From NCBI GenBank assembly GCA_963921825.1, contig OY997590.1, positions 54,550,012 to 54,614,011 on the forward strand: a DNA stretch of 64,000 nt, written 5' to 3'. A program made the position numbers and the translations under genes. This stretch comes from Erodium maritimum (Eukaryota; Streptophyta; Magnoliopsida; Geraniales; Geraniaceae). The stretch's first letter is position 1, and every line of letters starts with the position of its first letter. The notes under the pieces were generated by a model. The model was not told the origin of the DNA, did not search any database, and was given only the letters and a program-made list of their open reading frames with translations. Shown piece after piece: positions 1 to 11,080 of the stretch.

Positions 1-1218
1 ACTCGAAGATCCAGCAAAGGTCGTAACTTTTCACTCAAAGCATAGATACCTTCAATGATAACAATACGCGAAGTTGGGACATCAACTGTCCTGTCATCAT
101 CACAAAACCACATTCGATTTAGAGAAAGAGGTAGATATTTGAATTTTGACTGGGTGTTGAATCAACAATGAACTAAAAATAAAAAATAAACCAAGAAAGT
201 AAATAAAATTTAGGGGCACTCAACCTGTATCCGACACGAGAGCTGGACTTGAAATCATAGATTGGAACCTCAACTTGCTTCCCAGCTTTCAAATCATATA
301 AATTCTGAAGTAATGTGTCATAGTCTGTCAATCGCGGGTCTGTTTGGGAAATGAATATGAAGATAAGGAGTTATGTGACAGCAACTTCAGATCATTAAAC
401 TACTAAGATGTAAGGATCAAAATATGTATGACATGCGATATGGAGGACACGTGTATCTCAGAAAATATAAGATATACATGCATATCAACCACGTGAGCAT
501 CAGACAAGCAAATAATTCAATCATTTTAAGTGCAAGCAAGATTTAACAAACGAACTTGTAATTCAGAGGACCCTGCAAAAGAGCATTCTAAAACCTATGT
601 TGAACACCTAAGAAATGCTACCTAATGGCATGGGGACTTAAAGCTTCCAGAAGTTGTGGATAAAGCTACCAAAGCTAAGAACAAGGATGAAGGCTAGAAA
701 CTTTGAAACGAATAACTAAAAAGATACTAGTTTATTGAATACATGATCACTGAATTACCGACAACTCCTACTTACTGAAGTGTTACATAATAGTAGCCAA
801 CGTCATTCAAGATATGTAAGAGAACAGAAAAGTCAAGACTCCAGTCCAGAATAAATATCAAATAAGATAGAAGCATATTACCATCGAAGTTTCCATCTAC
901 AATCCGACTGGAGTCATTGTAGTTGTCCATTGATATGACGGCGATACTGGGCATACAGTTCAGTATCTTCTCTGTAAATACAGTTTTCCCAGCTCCAGAA
1001 GGACCTGCTAACCCCACCAGTATTAGACCATCATTCTTTTGGGCTAACAACTGGCATGCCCGGATAACAACAAAGAACCCCTTCTCAAATGATAAAGGAT
1101 CTTGAAATGGAACAATCTCATAACGGTTGCAGTCCTTTCTCTTAACCAACCGAACTTGATCTTTTAAGAGACCCTGCTTTTTCTGATGGGCCTCAGTACC
1201 AGACACATCATTAGCCAT
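1..1218 (-). CDS. TTM2: TTM1/TTM2-like uridine-kinase/CYTH protein, 5' part
   Basis: N-terminal part of a plant triphosphate tunnel metalloenzyme of the TTM1/TTM2 type: a P-loop kinase-like domain that in the full protein is followed by a CYTH domain. In Arabidopsis these act as pyrophosphatases anchored at the outer mitochondrial membrane, with roles in senescence and immunity. Three coding exons are visible: 1218-882, 339-225 and 90-1, the last running off the window. All junctions are GT/AG and the phases agree (GAT G|AC, then AG|G). The chosen ATG (1216-1218) gives MANDVSGTEAHQKKQGLLKD, matching the known N-terminus. The P-loop GPSGAGKT lies at residues 72-79; further conserved stretches are VISMDNYNDSSRIVDGNFDD and VPIYDFKSSSRVGYR. 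The CYTH domain and membrane anchor lie outside the window. TTM1 and TTM2 cannot be separated from this part, so the symbol is tentative. Confidence 0.9.
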
Positions 1219-2105
1219 TGATGTATGATGGCTCCTGGCGAGAGGAAACAATAAGTGATTTAAACACCAAACAAAAAGGCAACAAACAAATTCCCGATTT
1301 CATGACACCAAAAATTGACCCATACTAACCAATAATCTAGCTGTTCATTCAGCTAATTACTATGGTTTGGAGACTATGAGCATGAAATTATCCCAGGTTT
1401 CTCATATCCTTGCACATGAAATGTTTTCCAAAAGTTGAAATGTAAAGAACCCCACACTTGTATTTGAAAGATATTTTACAGGGCCATAGCATATTTGTAT
1501 CTTACAAATACTTTCATGCATAACTACCTCTAGGTTCCCATAAAATCTAACATAATAATTAAGGTTGGCCTACATACACAGTCAGAATAACCAATAGACT
1601 AAGCAATCAAACAGGACTAATTTCATCACTGTCACATCATAGCAGTGAAGGCATGAACAAAAGTTTTTTGGCCCAACCCTCACTTGACAGCTAACACCAT
1701 AATATCATATAACTGAGTAGAAACATGTGGTTTTTTTAAGGATCAACAAGTACAACTTTTTCAAGTAAACTTCCAAGCATGACACAAAACCATGATCCAG
1801 ACAACATCACACCATTACCAGAACACAAGTATCATCCGCAAATAAAAAATCAGAAAAATTGAAAGACAAAAACTAATTTCAACATCAGTGAAAGATAAGA
1901 CCAGCAATACAAGATGATTTGAGCCCGTTCTCAGCTCTGGTTCGGATCCAACATGCCCGTGCAACCGAGTTTACAAAGGAACGAATCAAACGAGAAAATA
2001 ACAGCAACCCAGATGATAAAAAGCGGACAGGAGCAAATCCCAGAAGCCAAATCGATAAAAACCAACCCAATGCGCAGATTTCAGGACGGTGGAGGAAGAA
2101 CTCAC

Positions 2106-2200
2106 CGAGTTAGAGTTAGAGCAAGCTGTGCTGTGCTGCTCTCGAGCAGGAAAGGAAGATAATAACTGCCGAGGCTAAAATGAAGATCACTTTCTCCAAT
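2106..2200 (-). other. 5' UTR exon of the TTM gene
   Basis: A likely non-coding first exon. On the minus strand it ends in CTCG|GTGAG, with the donor at 2105-2104. The matching acceptor is CGCCAG|GAGCC, so exon 2 starts at 1234, 16 bases before the ATG. The intron is about 870 bases. The transcription start is a guess; the promoter would lie at about 2160-2300. Confidence 0.5.
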
Positions 2201-2389
2201 AGAATTTTCTTTCTCAGTTGATGATTCGTTTTCGTTTCCTTTGCTGGGACGGAAAAAATGTGATTTTTCCGAGATTTTTTGGGACTACGAATTTCTAAAG
2301 AATTAGAATTCAGGAGAGAGAGTCAGAGACAGAAACGACTCAAGACTCACGCTTCAGATAGGAGAGAGAAAGACTTACTAATTAAATTA

Positions 2390-2880
2390 AGGATGACTCT
2401 GTTCCTAACCTTTTTCAACGTTTCGTTTTGGCGTCCTAATTCAGACCAACGTCTCGTTACAGTTCCATACACGAAAGGTTAGAACTTTTACAAAACCTGA
2501 AATGAACCGTTCAAATTAACGATTTTGTTAACATAGAAAGTGAAAATTCGAAACTACAATTTCATTCACGTTAACCTTTCAGCTTCTCTTTCCCAAAATA
2601 ATGCATTATTTTGAAATTCAGTGTTGAAAAATTGTTGGATATGTATACTAAGTGTTCTAATTGCACGTTTAACGGGCATGGGGAGCTGAAAGGTTAACAT
2701 GAATGGAGTTGTAGTTTCGAATTTTCACTTCCTATGTTAACGAAATCGTTAATTTGAACGGTTCATATCAGGTTTTGTAAAAGTTCCAACCTTTCGTGTA
2801 CGGAACTGTAACGAAACGTTGGTTTGGGTTAGGACGTCAAAATGAAACGTTGAAAAAGGTTAGGAACCAGAGTTTTCCCT
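2390..2880. repeat. Foldback (hairpin) MITE-like element
   Basis: Two arms of about 190 bases are inverted copies of each other: roughly 2390-2585 and 2688-2880. Shared stretches include TTCCTAACCTTTTTCAACG and the reverse complement of AACCTTTCGTGTACGGAACT. A spacer of about 100 bases lies between them. Both outer edges abut TAAATTA, a possible 7-base target duplication, though AT-rich sequence makes this weak. There is no coding potential. The arms would form a long imperfect hairpin RNA if transcribed. Superfamily unknown. Confidence 0.75.
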
Positions 2881-3018
2881 TAAATTAACACTAAACAAAT
2901 TAATAAAAATTCGATTTTTATTTATTTACGAGCCTTTAAACCGTAAAATATACCAGATTAACAACCAATGAAAATATAATATTACTACTCGTTTCTGTCG
3001 AGACCCTAGCTTCTAAAC

Positions 3019-4590
3019 CTTTTTTTTGGATAAACGCTAAGATTTTATTAAAGGTCGATCTCCAAGGAGGAGAAAGCCAGAAGCCAGGAACCACGATTAC
3101 AAAAAACTCCGAAAGAGAAATAGGGAAAAAAACCCTTAACAAAAATCTAGGCCGAAAGCACGACCTAATCTTCCTCATACCACTCGCTATCTGAGCTTGG
3201 AATACTGGGATCCTTCCGGTTGGGACCCCGGGGAATGGACCTGGTATTATGTGTACGAGGTACCAAATTGGATCTAGACCGACCCTTACGAGCCTTAATC
3301 GCAAGAGCTTCGTCCAAGCTTCTGTCAAAGGATTGCAACTGGTCTATCACTATTTGGGACACGTTCTGAATAGGTGGGAGCTTACCAAAAAACTTATCAG
3401 TAACGTAGTCTGAGAGATGAGCAGGAGCCCGACTCAGACGTTTTGGAGGTTTGAGGAGAGCATCCTTCCATGGACCGGACTGATCCCCAGAAGAATCACC
3501 CTGCTCTAGAACACCTCCTACAAACACACATGGCTCAACTTCCTTTTGATCAACCGACGCCACTGGATCAAGAGAAGAACCCAATAACTGCAGCCCAACA
3601 ATACCCTCATCTTGGGCCTGCTCCTTACCAGTACCCTTCTTTGTTGGACTGCCAAGGAAATGGGCTTGAGTTGTTGGACCCATACGCAACCCAGAATCGG
3701 CGTGAGTACCCTTCTGGCCGCGAACCGGAGCTACACAATCCTCGCAAGGATCAACTGGACCCGAGACTTCTGAGCTAAAAATCTATGGCTATCAATACAC
3801 ACCTGCGACACCTCCCTCTGAGTCCGACGGCGAGCGAACGCTACGAGGAGGATGTGGCCATTAATTTTGAATCCGTTCAGCCCCTCAATAGCTTGAGCAG
3901 CTACATCCTTAGAGACAAAACGAATGAAACAGCCCTTTGAGATTCGGTCGCCGGAGGACGTTCGCCGATGCAATCTGACCAAACGATCCGAAAACATTGC
4001 GCACCCACTCTTCTGATGATCCGAAGGGTAGGTTACTGACAAAAATTTCCGCCTCTTGTAACTCATAACACGCCGGAAACGTGGCATCGCACTTCCGAAC
4101 TGAACTGGCCTCCTTGTTGGTTCCAGGCAGCCCATGTTCAGATGTGTCAACTCCCCCAGATTTTCCCGAACCAATTTGATCAACAAGCAAAGCCTCCTTC
4201 CCTTTCTGAACGGTATTTGCAGCTACCACCGGAGTGCGTCCTGTCTTCGTCTCAGAAGACCCAACCGCCCCGGACTTTACTTTGTGGACCTTAGCTTGAG
4301 CACCATCCTTCTGCCTTCGGAATGAACCAAGACCAACCTTTGCCTTGGCCCGATCCTTACCATGGCAAGGCAGATCGCCGGAAACGATTCCACAGTAGGA
4401 CTCGTATGATGATAAAAGTATCGAGCAGAAAACAGAGAAAGGGAGAGGTTTCATATTCCCTTGATAGGGCCCGAAGTTAGTATCAACAATTTGATGAATC
4501 TTAGTGTTTGTTTCTCCATGTCTTCTTCTTTCATCTCCATGAACAATCAAACTCACCAAGTGTTTCCGTATCTCTGTGCACTTCACCGAC
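3019..4590 (-). mobile_element. LINE-like element with RRM ORF1 and 3' tail
   Basis: Read on the minus strand, this stretch holds an ORF1-like protein with an RNA recognition motif, then an acidic C-terminus ending SDSEWYEED, then a non-coding 3' region ending TTTAATAAAATCTTAGCG and a short A-run (T-run at 3019-3028 on the plus strand). Tails of this type recur at 46,985, 54,243 and 57,289. No endonuclease or reverse transcriptase lies between the RRM region and the tail. I could not identify target duplications. A retrocopied host RNA-binding protein gene is the alternative reading. Confidence 0.55.
3830..4049 (-). pseudogene. RRM domain of LINE-like ORF1, frameshifted
   Basis: An RNA recognition motif. 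The first half (from about 4049) reads EIFVSNLPFGSSEEW with the RNP2-like core IFVSNLP. The second half (from about 3934) reads KGCFIRFVS, the RNP1-like core, then GLNGFKINGHILLVAFAR. The halves are in different frames, with one shift in the linker at about 3935-3975, so no full protein is made from this copy. RRM-containing ORF1 proteins that bind element RNA are known from plant L1-type LINEs. Confidence 0.6.
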
Positions 4591-4594
4591 TAGG

Positions 4595-5052
4595 TTGTGC
4601 GTTCTGTTTCTCCATCGGCGTCTCCCTCTCTGTCTCCTTCCATGTCTGTTCCACCCTCACGACCTGCCTCCCTGAAGGTTCTCGCCTTGGGTCCTGCCCC
4701 ATCAGCCGCTGGCTTGGGCGCTACCGTGGGTGCGGGACCGGTGGGCATCCCTCCCCCTTGCCCGTCGCAAGAAATTGTGCGGCCTAAGCGGGCACCTCGG
4801 ACGAAGAAGGTCGGCACTGAAGTCGGCTTCGCCCCGAGACTCGTTGCCGCCCCCGTCCTCGGGTCCTCCATTGATGTTGACAATGGCATCCTATGCACCC
4901 GGGGATCATCATCCGATGTCAGCGCCACCTCATGCGCGGCGGGGCTGCCCCCTGAAACAGACGGCTATTTCACTGTCTCCTCAACCTCCGCCTAGGGTTT
5001 TGGAGGCTCATCGGCTGCAGATTGCGGACGGGTTGTGGTTGGCGCCTGGTAA
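4595..5052 (+). mobile_element. Possible LINE ORF1 N-terminal fragment
   Basis: A GC-rich stretch with an open frame of 132 codons from 4597, rich in Ser, Pro, Ala and Gly, with no recognised domain. Its base composition resembles the 5' parts of the LINE ORF1 regions at 8.3 and 18 kb. It stops where the antisense gypsy LTR begins (5053). It may be the 5' part of the LINE that resumes at about 8.3 kb, split by the LTR, but I could not match the two edges. Confidence 0.3.
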
Positions 5053-8000
5053 TGTCACGCCCCAAATCCGGTTTAGGCCGGACTCGAGACGTGACTTGAG
5101 TTGACAATAAAGTAATACTAACTAGATGGTAAAAAAAATCGATTAAATGCTCAATAAACTCCAATTAAATACTTCAAATAACGAGTTCAAATCTCAAATA
5201 CTTAAATTATAGGTGTCCCCAAAGGTAAAGAAGAGTCAAAGCTCCATAAATAGTACGTCAAAACATAAAGTTCAATATAAGACCCACAACGTCTCTAGGA
5301 TTGAACACCCATACTATCCAGAAGCTCCCGAGCCTCGAATCCACTAATCATCAACCACGCCTGTACAAACAATAAATAAAACAGATAGGGGTGAGCTTAC
5401 GCTCAGTAGGGAAAACCATAAACAATTTAACCTCATTTTACTAATAAAATGACTTTAGCACGGCCGCACAATATGCAGTTAATACCGTTAACCAAAAATA
5501 TACAATAAAGAGACTAAAGGTGAAATAATATCCAATTCTTAAGAATAACGGTATTATGAGAAATCAAAAGGAAAGTACTACAAGTATTTGATAACCATTA
5601 AAATGAGAGCAAGTGAATATCACGCTAACAACTTCAATCCCAATACTCCGGAACACTAGGTTCTTGTGTCATGTCGGATCCCATACTCCGATCCACAATA
5701 GTCCTTGTGTTATGTCGGATTGTCCCTCGGTCCAGAGGAGGCACATACATCGGGTGAATCTCAAGTAACCATGCCCCGCAGGGTCCACCAATCAATGCCC
5801 CGCAGGGTCAACCAATCCATCGGTTATGATACTACCCCACCCGGAATCCTCTACGGCGTGGGTATCATACCGGATCACCAATAACCATCGGCTATGATAC
5901 TACCCCACATCGGAATCCTCAACGATGTGGGTACCATACCGGATACCAATACTCATCGGCTATGATACTACCCCACATCGGAATCCTCAACGATGTGGGT
6001 ACCATGCCGGATACCAATGCTCATCGGCTATGATACTACCCCACCTCGGAATCCTCAACGATGTGGGTACCATGCCGGATACCAATACTCATCGGCTATG
6101 ATACTACCCCACATCGGAATCCTCAACGATGTGGGTACCATGCCGGATACCAATACTCATCGGCTATGATACTACCCCACATCGGAATCCTCAACGATGT
6201 GGGTACCATGCCGGATACCAATTCTGATACTACCCCACACCGGCACTTCCTTCGGTGTAGGTACCATATCGGATACCAAGTTATCAGCTTAGGTACTACC
6301 CCACACTAGCATTCCCCTTTGGTGTGGGTACCTTATGACACTACCCCACCCGCAGCGTGGGTGCCATACCGATATAAAACCCCACTTAAAGACTCACAAA
6401 GGGATAACCCACTAAAACAATCAGGGAGCAACCAACGCTTAACAAATCATAATTCTATCACAACACACCGCAAGAATCAACATAACCTTATACTTACACG
6501 TTACTTACCAACCACGATCCATCGATCACCTGATTGTACCGTTTGGCACAATCAGTCATACTCGATGCTCCATTCAATCATTCAAACATTTAAGGATTCA
6601 AGCAATCATTCAAGCGCATTCAAACAGTCAAGTTCAACATTCAAATAATCTAGTTGTATTAGACTCTTAGCTTATTCAAACTAGGCAACCAAGCAAGTGA
6701 TCCTAACACAACTAATCCGAGGGCTCATCACGACCTCTCTACCAGTAAAGCAATTCTCAGGTATTGAAAGCGAGTTAACTAGTGATTTGCATCCTAAGCA
6801 TGCCTACTAGACACAACCAATTATTAGTAATTGAAAGACAATTATTCTAGTTATTCGCATCCTATAAGCATTTCTAGGACCTTTCCGATTTTATTAACCT
6901 AATAGGCATACTAGTATCGATATACACGAGGAGTTAGGACTTTCCCTACCTTATAGTCTTCCTACGAACAAATACTCCTATCAACAGCTGCTAACGACCG
7001 GGCCAACTCCGTCTTCTCGACGAAGCCCACGTTCTCGGGCGAACTCAAGTTGTGCTGGATTTAACGGATAAAAACAAAGTCTGATATCAGTCCCGGTATA
7101 TCCCAAGGTCCTTTGATGTCTAATTAAACCTTTAATTGTCCAACTTACATTGAATAAATAATTTAATTAATATGATTTTAAAAACAGATTTTCTTTGAAA
7201 CCGGGTTAACTCGGATCCGGAACCCGGACCCGAACCTGACCCAGACCTGGCTCCGGACCCGGATCCAGATCCGGTATAGGACCCGGACCCAAGTCCGTCC
7301 AGCCCAGGTCGAGGCCCAGCTCGAGCCCAAGTCCAAGCCCAGAACCGTCTCGCTTTTGGCCCAGGCCCAAGGCCCTGTCAGACTCGCACTCGGGAGGATT
7401 AGGGTTCGGTTGATCTCTGCCGCCGGTGGCGGCGCCGTCAGGGAAAAGGAGAGCGGCGGCGTTCGAGGAAGTCCTTCACGACGGCGGAGAGGCGTCAGTA
7501 GCTCGTGGAAGGCGAGAGGGAGGTCGCCAGTGCGTGTAATGAGCTTCTCCCGTCCAGATCTGCCGGCTAACGACGCTCGCCGGCGGGGGACCGAGGGCTT
7601 GAAGCTTTCGCTGATTCCGGCCGTGTTTCTCTGCGGCAGAACTCGGACAATACGAGTCCAATCGCGCCCAAAAACCAGAGAAAACGAGGTGGGGAGGAGA
7701 GATCGAGGTCTGGTGAGGATTACCGTCGTTCGATTTGTCCGGTGAGGGCACGACGGGGTTCGAGAAAAAGGGCGGCATCTCTGATTTCTGTCGAATCGAA
7801 GAAGAGGGAAGAGGAAGCAGGGTTCGTGGTTTCTGGCACGGGGAAGCCTTACTCGAGGGTTGAGGATGAAGAAACCGGCGAGATAGAGAGAGGAGTTGGA
7901 ACTCCAGCGTTGGCGTGAGGTGAGGACGAGTAGATCTGATGGAGAGAGAGAGAGTCGAAGAGAGAGACGGATATCGAAGACGATGAACAGTGCTTCATCT

Positions 8001-8170
8001 AGGGTTTGAATCCGGTTTTGACGTGCTTTGGAACGGGCTTCGAGTGTTACCGGGCTCGGGCTCGCGCGCTATTGGGCTCGTCTCCTGATGGCCCAAAGTC
8101 AGCCCAAAACAGCTCTATTCCTCTTCTTTCCCCATTTTTTTGAATTCCTACCTCCATGTTTATGATTCCA
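5053..8170 (-). mobile_element. Antisense long LTR, Ty3/gypsy (Tekay/Del-like)
   Basis: The left edge TGTCACGCCCCAAATCCGG is the reverse complement of the LTR ends at 26,941, 35,148, 51,697 and 61,836. Other shared blocks are the GGAAAGGTCCTAG-type motif (reverse complement near 6,880), the AGCAGCTG motif near 6,990 and a degenerate GGGTCC-type GC-rich stretch at 7,200-7,345. No internal coding region or primer site is seen, so this looks like an old solo LTR or a truncated element. The far edge (about 8,100-8,260) is uncertain because no target duplication was found. Confidence 0.7.
5818..6370. repeat. 68-bp tandem repeats with conserved hairpin, inside the LTR
   Basis: About six units of 68 bases, each containing CATCGGCTATGATACTACCC, run from about 5818 to 6224; more diverged units continue to about 6370. 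Each unit carries an inverted repeat, CCCACATCG then about 10 bases then CGATGTGGG. In diverged units both arms change together, for example CCCACACCG with CGGTGTAGG. Comparable but looser repeats occur in the other gypsy LTRs near 26,280 and 60,950. Confidence 0.85.
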
Positions 8171-8345
8171 CAAAATTGCCCTTTTTGAAATAAGTGGGGT
8201 TTTAAGGCTCTCGCTTTACCTACCACCGATCACATCTCGTTTATTCCCCGACCTCGGTTCCTCCAGATGGGGCAACTATCTATAATAGGCCGGCTGAGGA
8301 CCTCGTCCTCCCTCACCCCCCCCCCCCCCCCATGCTCCTCGTCTC

Positions 8346-8695
8346 ATGTCTCCGCTACCGGATCATGGCAGCCCACTTCAAGCCCTTCAGCACATCTTCT
8401 CAGGCTGCTCTCTAGGGTTTGAGGAACCCTTAGAGGTTACGGTCATGAAAGGGGTGCTTGATCCAGCTACGCTCTCCCGCCAAGAATATGGGATGGTGGG
8501 TCGCCTGCTCACGGATTTCCAGCCTCGCAAGGATACTCTCCTCTGTATCCTCACCAATGCATGGGGAAAATCGGCTATTAGTTTGGTCATCAAGGACGTC
8601 TCCCCTAGAGTCTTTGGATCTACTTCGCCAAGAAGGAGAACCAGGATTGGGTTCGGCTGAACGAACCATGGTGTTTCGACGGCAAGCCCTGGATG
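8346..8695 (+). pseudogene. LINE ORF1 DUF4283-like domain, N-terminal half
   Basis: Translation from about 8,440 gives a DUF4283-type start: LSRQEYGMVGRLLTDFQPRK, then NAWGKSAISLVIKDVSPRVF. The match continues after a frameshift near 8,615 as DWVRLNEPWCFDGKPW. The domain then breaks exactly at the hAT insertion (target copy CCTGGATG at 8688-8695) and continues at 10,482. DUF4283 is common in plant LINE ORF1 proteins with a zinc knuckle. It is broken by both the frameshift and the insertion. Confidence 0.55.
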
Positions 8696-9720
8696 CAGGG
8701 GCGGAACCAGAAATTTTTTTAAGGGTAGCCGTCGATTACTTCATCTGACATCCAATTATATTCATTTGTTTTTTGGTCCTGATTCATGGTTCGCTATATG
8801 ATTTTTTTTATTTTATAAAAAAAAATTCTTCTGACCCATAAATATATACAATGATAATAAATTATTTACGTCCACAACAAAAGCACATCAATATTCTTCA
8901 CACGTATCATCATTACGATTATATTTACAAAGTATTTATAAAAGTAAATCAGAAAATTATCCGATAGATATTAGATTATGCAACAACTAATTAAAAATTG
9001 CACAAAATCGATCATACAATGAATTATGAGACCAGAGGCCTAAGTCGGTCGTTTTGTCCACTGAATCGGCAAAATGGTGACCAAAAGGTGACTTTTTTGC
9101 ACCTTTTCGTTTCTCTCTCTCCGATTTTCTTTGGACAGTCTGCAGATTTATAGACGGTTCGTTCTTGTCGATCCTCTCCCTATCTCTCTCCTCTTTTTTC
9201 GTCTCTCTCTCTTATCTCTCCTCCCTCAATGATTCTTCTCCTGCCATCTGTCCATTTTCATCGGAAACGACTTTCCGAATTCAACCCCAAATTTCACTAA
9301 ATCGATGGTACTGAATTCGACCCCTACTATGGATGGTCTAAGGTATGATACATTTTTCACCCGTTCAAAATTAAAAAAATAAAGAGATGGCAAATTTTTA
9401 AAGATCTCAACGATTCAAAATATATAAGAAGTATATTTATATCTTTGGTTCTCTGCTACGTTTTATTTGTTAGTAGACCGAATATGCGAAAGAAAGTGAC
9501 TCGTCCCTTTTCATTTTAGCAGGTCTTTCTAAGCATTAATTAAATATTCCTACTTCCCAAATATATGTTAACTTGAACATAACCTCCACCTCATATTAAG
9601 TATATGCTTACTTTTTTTATCGGCCTAGACACATTAAATATTAACGATGGTTTTCAATTCTTACATAATTAGTGAAGTTGAAAATGGTAAACGAGGAAGG
9701 ATGTGTTATAGTTTAATTTA

Positions 9721-10120
9721 GTGTTATTTTCATCTCAGTACCTTAACTATTAATTTTTCTTCACCTCAATATCCTAACTATTTTTAGTGGCACCTCACTA
9801 TCCTAGAATGCATTTTCACTTTCATACCCTAGAATGCATTTTTTGTGGCACTTCACTACCCTAGAATGCATTTTTGTGACATTATAAACTGATTTTTAAA
9901 GAAATTTTGAAAATCAATGGCATGCTTTTGAAAATTTGATTGTTAGTGAGGGGTATTATTGACTTTTTAAGTGTTTTCATCCAAAAATGGATGGTAAATT
10001 GACGGTGGGTATGAAAGTGAAAAAAAATTGCATTCTAGGGTATTGAGGTGCCACTAAAAATAGTTAGGGTATTGAGGTGAAAAAAAATTAATAGTTAGGG
10101 TATTGAGGTGAAAATTACCC
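9721..10120. mobile_element. Mutator-type MITE with 9-bp TSD, nested in hAT
   Basis: A 400-bp palindromic element. The right end reads, in reverse complement, GGGTAATTTTCACCTCAATA; the left end is a diverged copy of it. Identical 9-base copies TTTAATTTA flank it at 9712-9720 and 10,121-10,129, as expected for Mutator-like elements. The inner arms contain repeated CCTAGAATGCATTTT blocks. No coding capacity. Confidence 0.88.
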
Positions 10121-10184
10121 TTTAATTTACAGTAAGTAGCATTAGAACGTTAGAAAAGAATCAAAGGAAAGTTGAGAAAGCAAA

Positions 10185-10335
10185 AGTAAGTAATAAAGAT
10201 AAATTGAATTTACAAATAAAGAGCCCAGCCCAAGTCCAAACTAGAATTAGAAAAAAGGAAGTAAGTAACAAATATGAATTGAATGTACAAATAAGGAGGC
10301 CCAGCCCAAGTCCAAACCAGAATCAGGAAAAAGAA
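10185..10335. repeat. 75-bp tandem duplication
   Basis: Two copies, 10,185-10,259 and 10,260 to about 10,335, each starting AGTAAGTAA and containing GCCCAGCCCAAGTCCAAAC. It sits beside the tRNA-like segment and may be the body of a tRNA-derived SINE. Confidence 0.75.
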
Positions 10336-10346
10336 AAAAAAAGTGG

Positions 10347-10420
10347 GGTTTCCATGCTTGAATCGAACACGGATTGCAAGGTATATGTACAAAAGTCTTA
10401 AGCCATTAAGCTATGCTTTC
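10347..10420 (-). repeat. tRNA-like segment (SINE head or tRNA relic)
   Basis: On the minus strand this reads like a tRNA-derived promoter: an A-box-like TAGCTTAATGG (10,413-10,403), about 34 bases, then a B-box-like GTTCGATTC (10,368-10,360). Flanking AAGCATAGC and GCATGG resemble remnants of tRNA stems. I could not fold a complete tRNA with a clear anticodon arm, so a SINE head or decayed tRNA copy is more likely than a working gene. Confidence 0.4.
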
Positions 10421-10481
10421 GTTTGTTTAGGGTGTTTCATGGAACACCCTGATCCCGTCTCGTTCCGCCCCTGCCTGGATG

Positions 10482-11080
10482 CTGGTAGAGACGGATCCGT
10501 TCGTCCAAGACCTCCCTGCCCTGGATAAGATGCAACTTTGGGTACATGCCCATGGTATCCCCCCAGATAATTAGCACCAAGACTACGGGCACTAGGATTG
10601 GGGAGGCGTTGGGCGGGATGGTGGACGTTCCTTGTGATGAATTCGGCCAATGTTGGGGGGCAGACGGTGAAGGTACGCTACTGGCACTCCCTTGACCGAC
10701 CTTTGTGTCGAAATATGTGCCTCAGATTCCCCGAGTTCTAGGAACCGATCAACTGCTCTCTTATGTATGTCAAGCTACCAGGCTTCTGTGAGAATTGTGG
10801 GTGTATAGGGCATACACCTACGGTCTGCGACAGAGAGATGTCGGGCATTCATACTTTTGACAGGTCATTAAAGCACTATCGGAAGGACCAGACGGAGAAG
10901 GGATATGCTACGACTTGGACGCAGGCTGCTAGGGTGCCTCCGGTATTTGCTCCACTGATACGCGAGCCAACCCCTCCATACTGTACCTCGGGGAGGAGGG
11001 GGTGCTCGGGCACCTTGTGCCAATGGGAGTGGGTCGTCATCGGGTGGATCATCGGGAGCCTCGTGGGTGGGAATACTTGA
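10482..11080 (+). pseudogene. LINE ORF1 C-terminal half with CCHC zinc knuckle
   Basis: Second half of the ORF1 split by the hAT element. It starts with the end of the DUF4283-like domain (LDKMQLWVHAHGIPP near 10,520), continues in another frame, and reaches the open frame from 10,763 with the zinc knuckle CENCGCIGHTPTVC (Cx2Cx4Hx4C). This order, DUF4283 then CCHC, is typical of plant LINE ORF1 nucleic-acid-binding proteins. Frame changes between the parts make it a pseudogene. Confidence 0.6.

Larger units (their letters stand above)
8696..10473. mobile_element. hAT-type non-autonomous element with 8-bp TSD
   Basis: Terminal inverted repeats CAGGGGCGGAAC open the element at 8696 and close it (as GTTCCGCCCCTG) at 10,473. 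Identical 8-base target copies CCTGGATG flank it at 8688-8695 and 10,474-10,481. This is the hAT pattern. No transposase is seen in its 1,778 bases. It carries a Mutator-type MITE (9721-10,120), a 75-bp tandem duplication and a tRNA-like segment near its right end. Confidence 0.88.

Noticed and set aside
5818-6224. CRISPR-like array of direct repeats
   Set aside because: The units are contiguous 68-bp tandem repeats within an LTR, with no unique spacers, in a plant genome.
10763-11080. Host CCHC zinc-finger protein
   Set aside because: The knuckle continues a DUF4283-like domain and is followed by a LINE tail; it is a LINE ORF1 piece.
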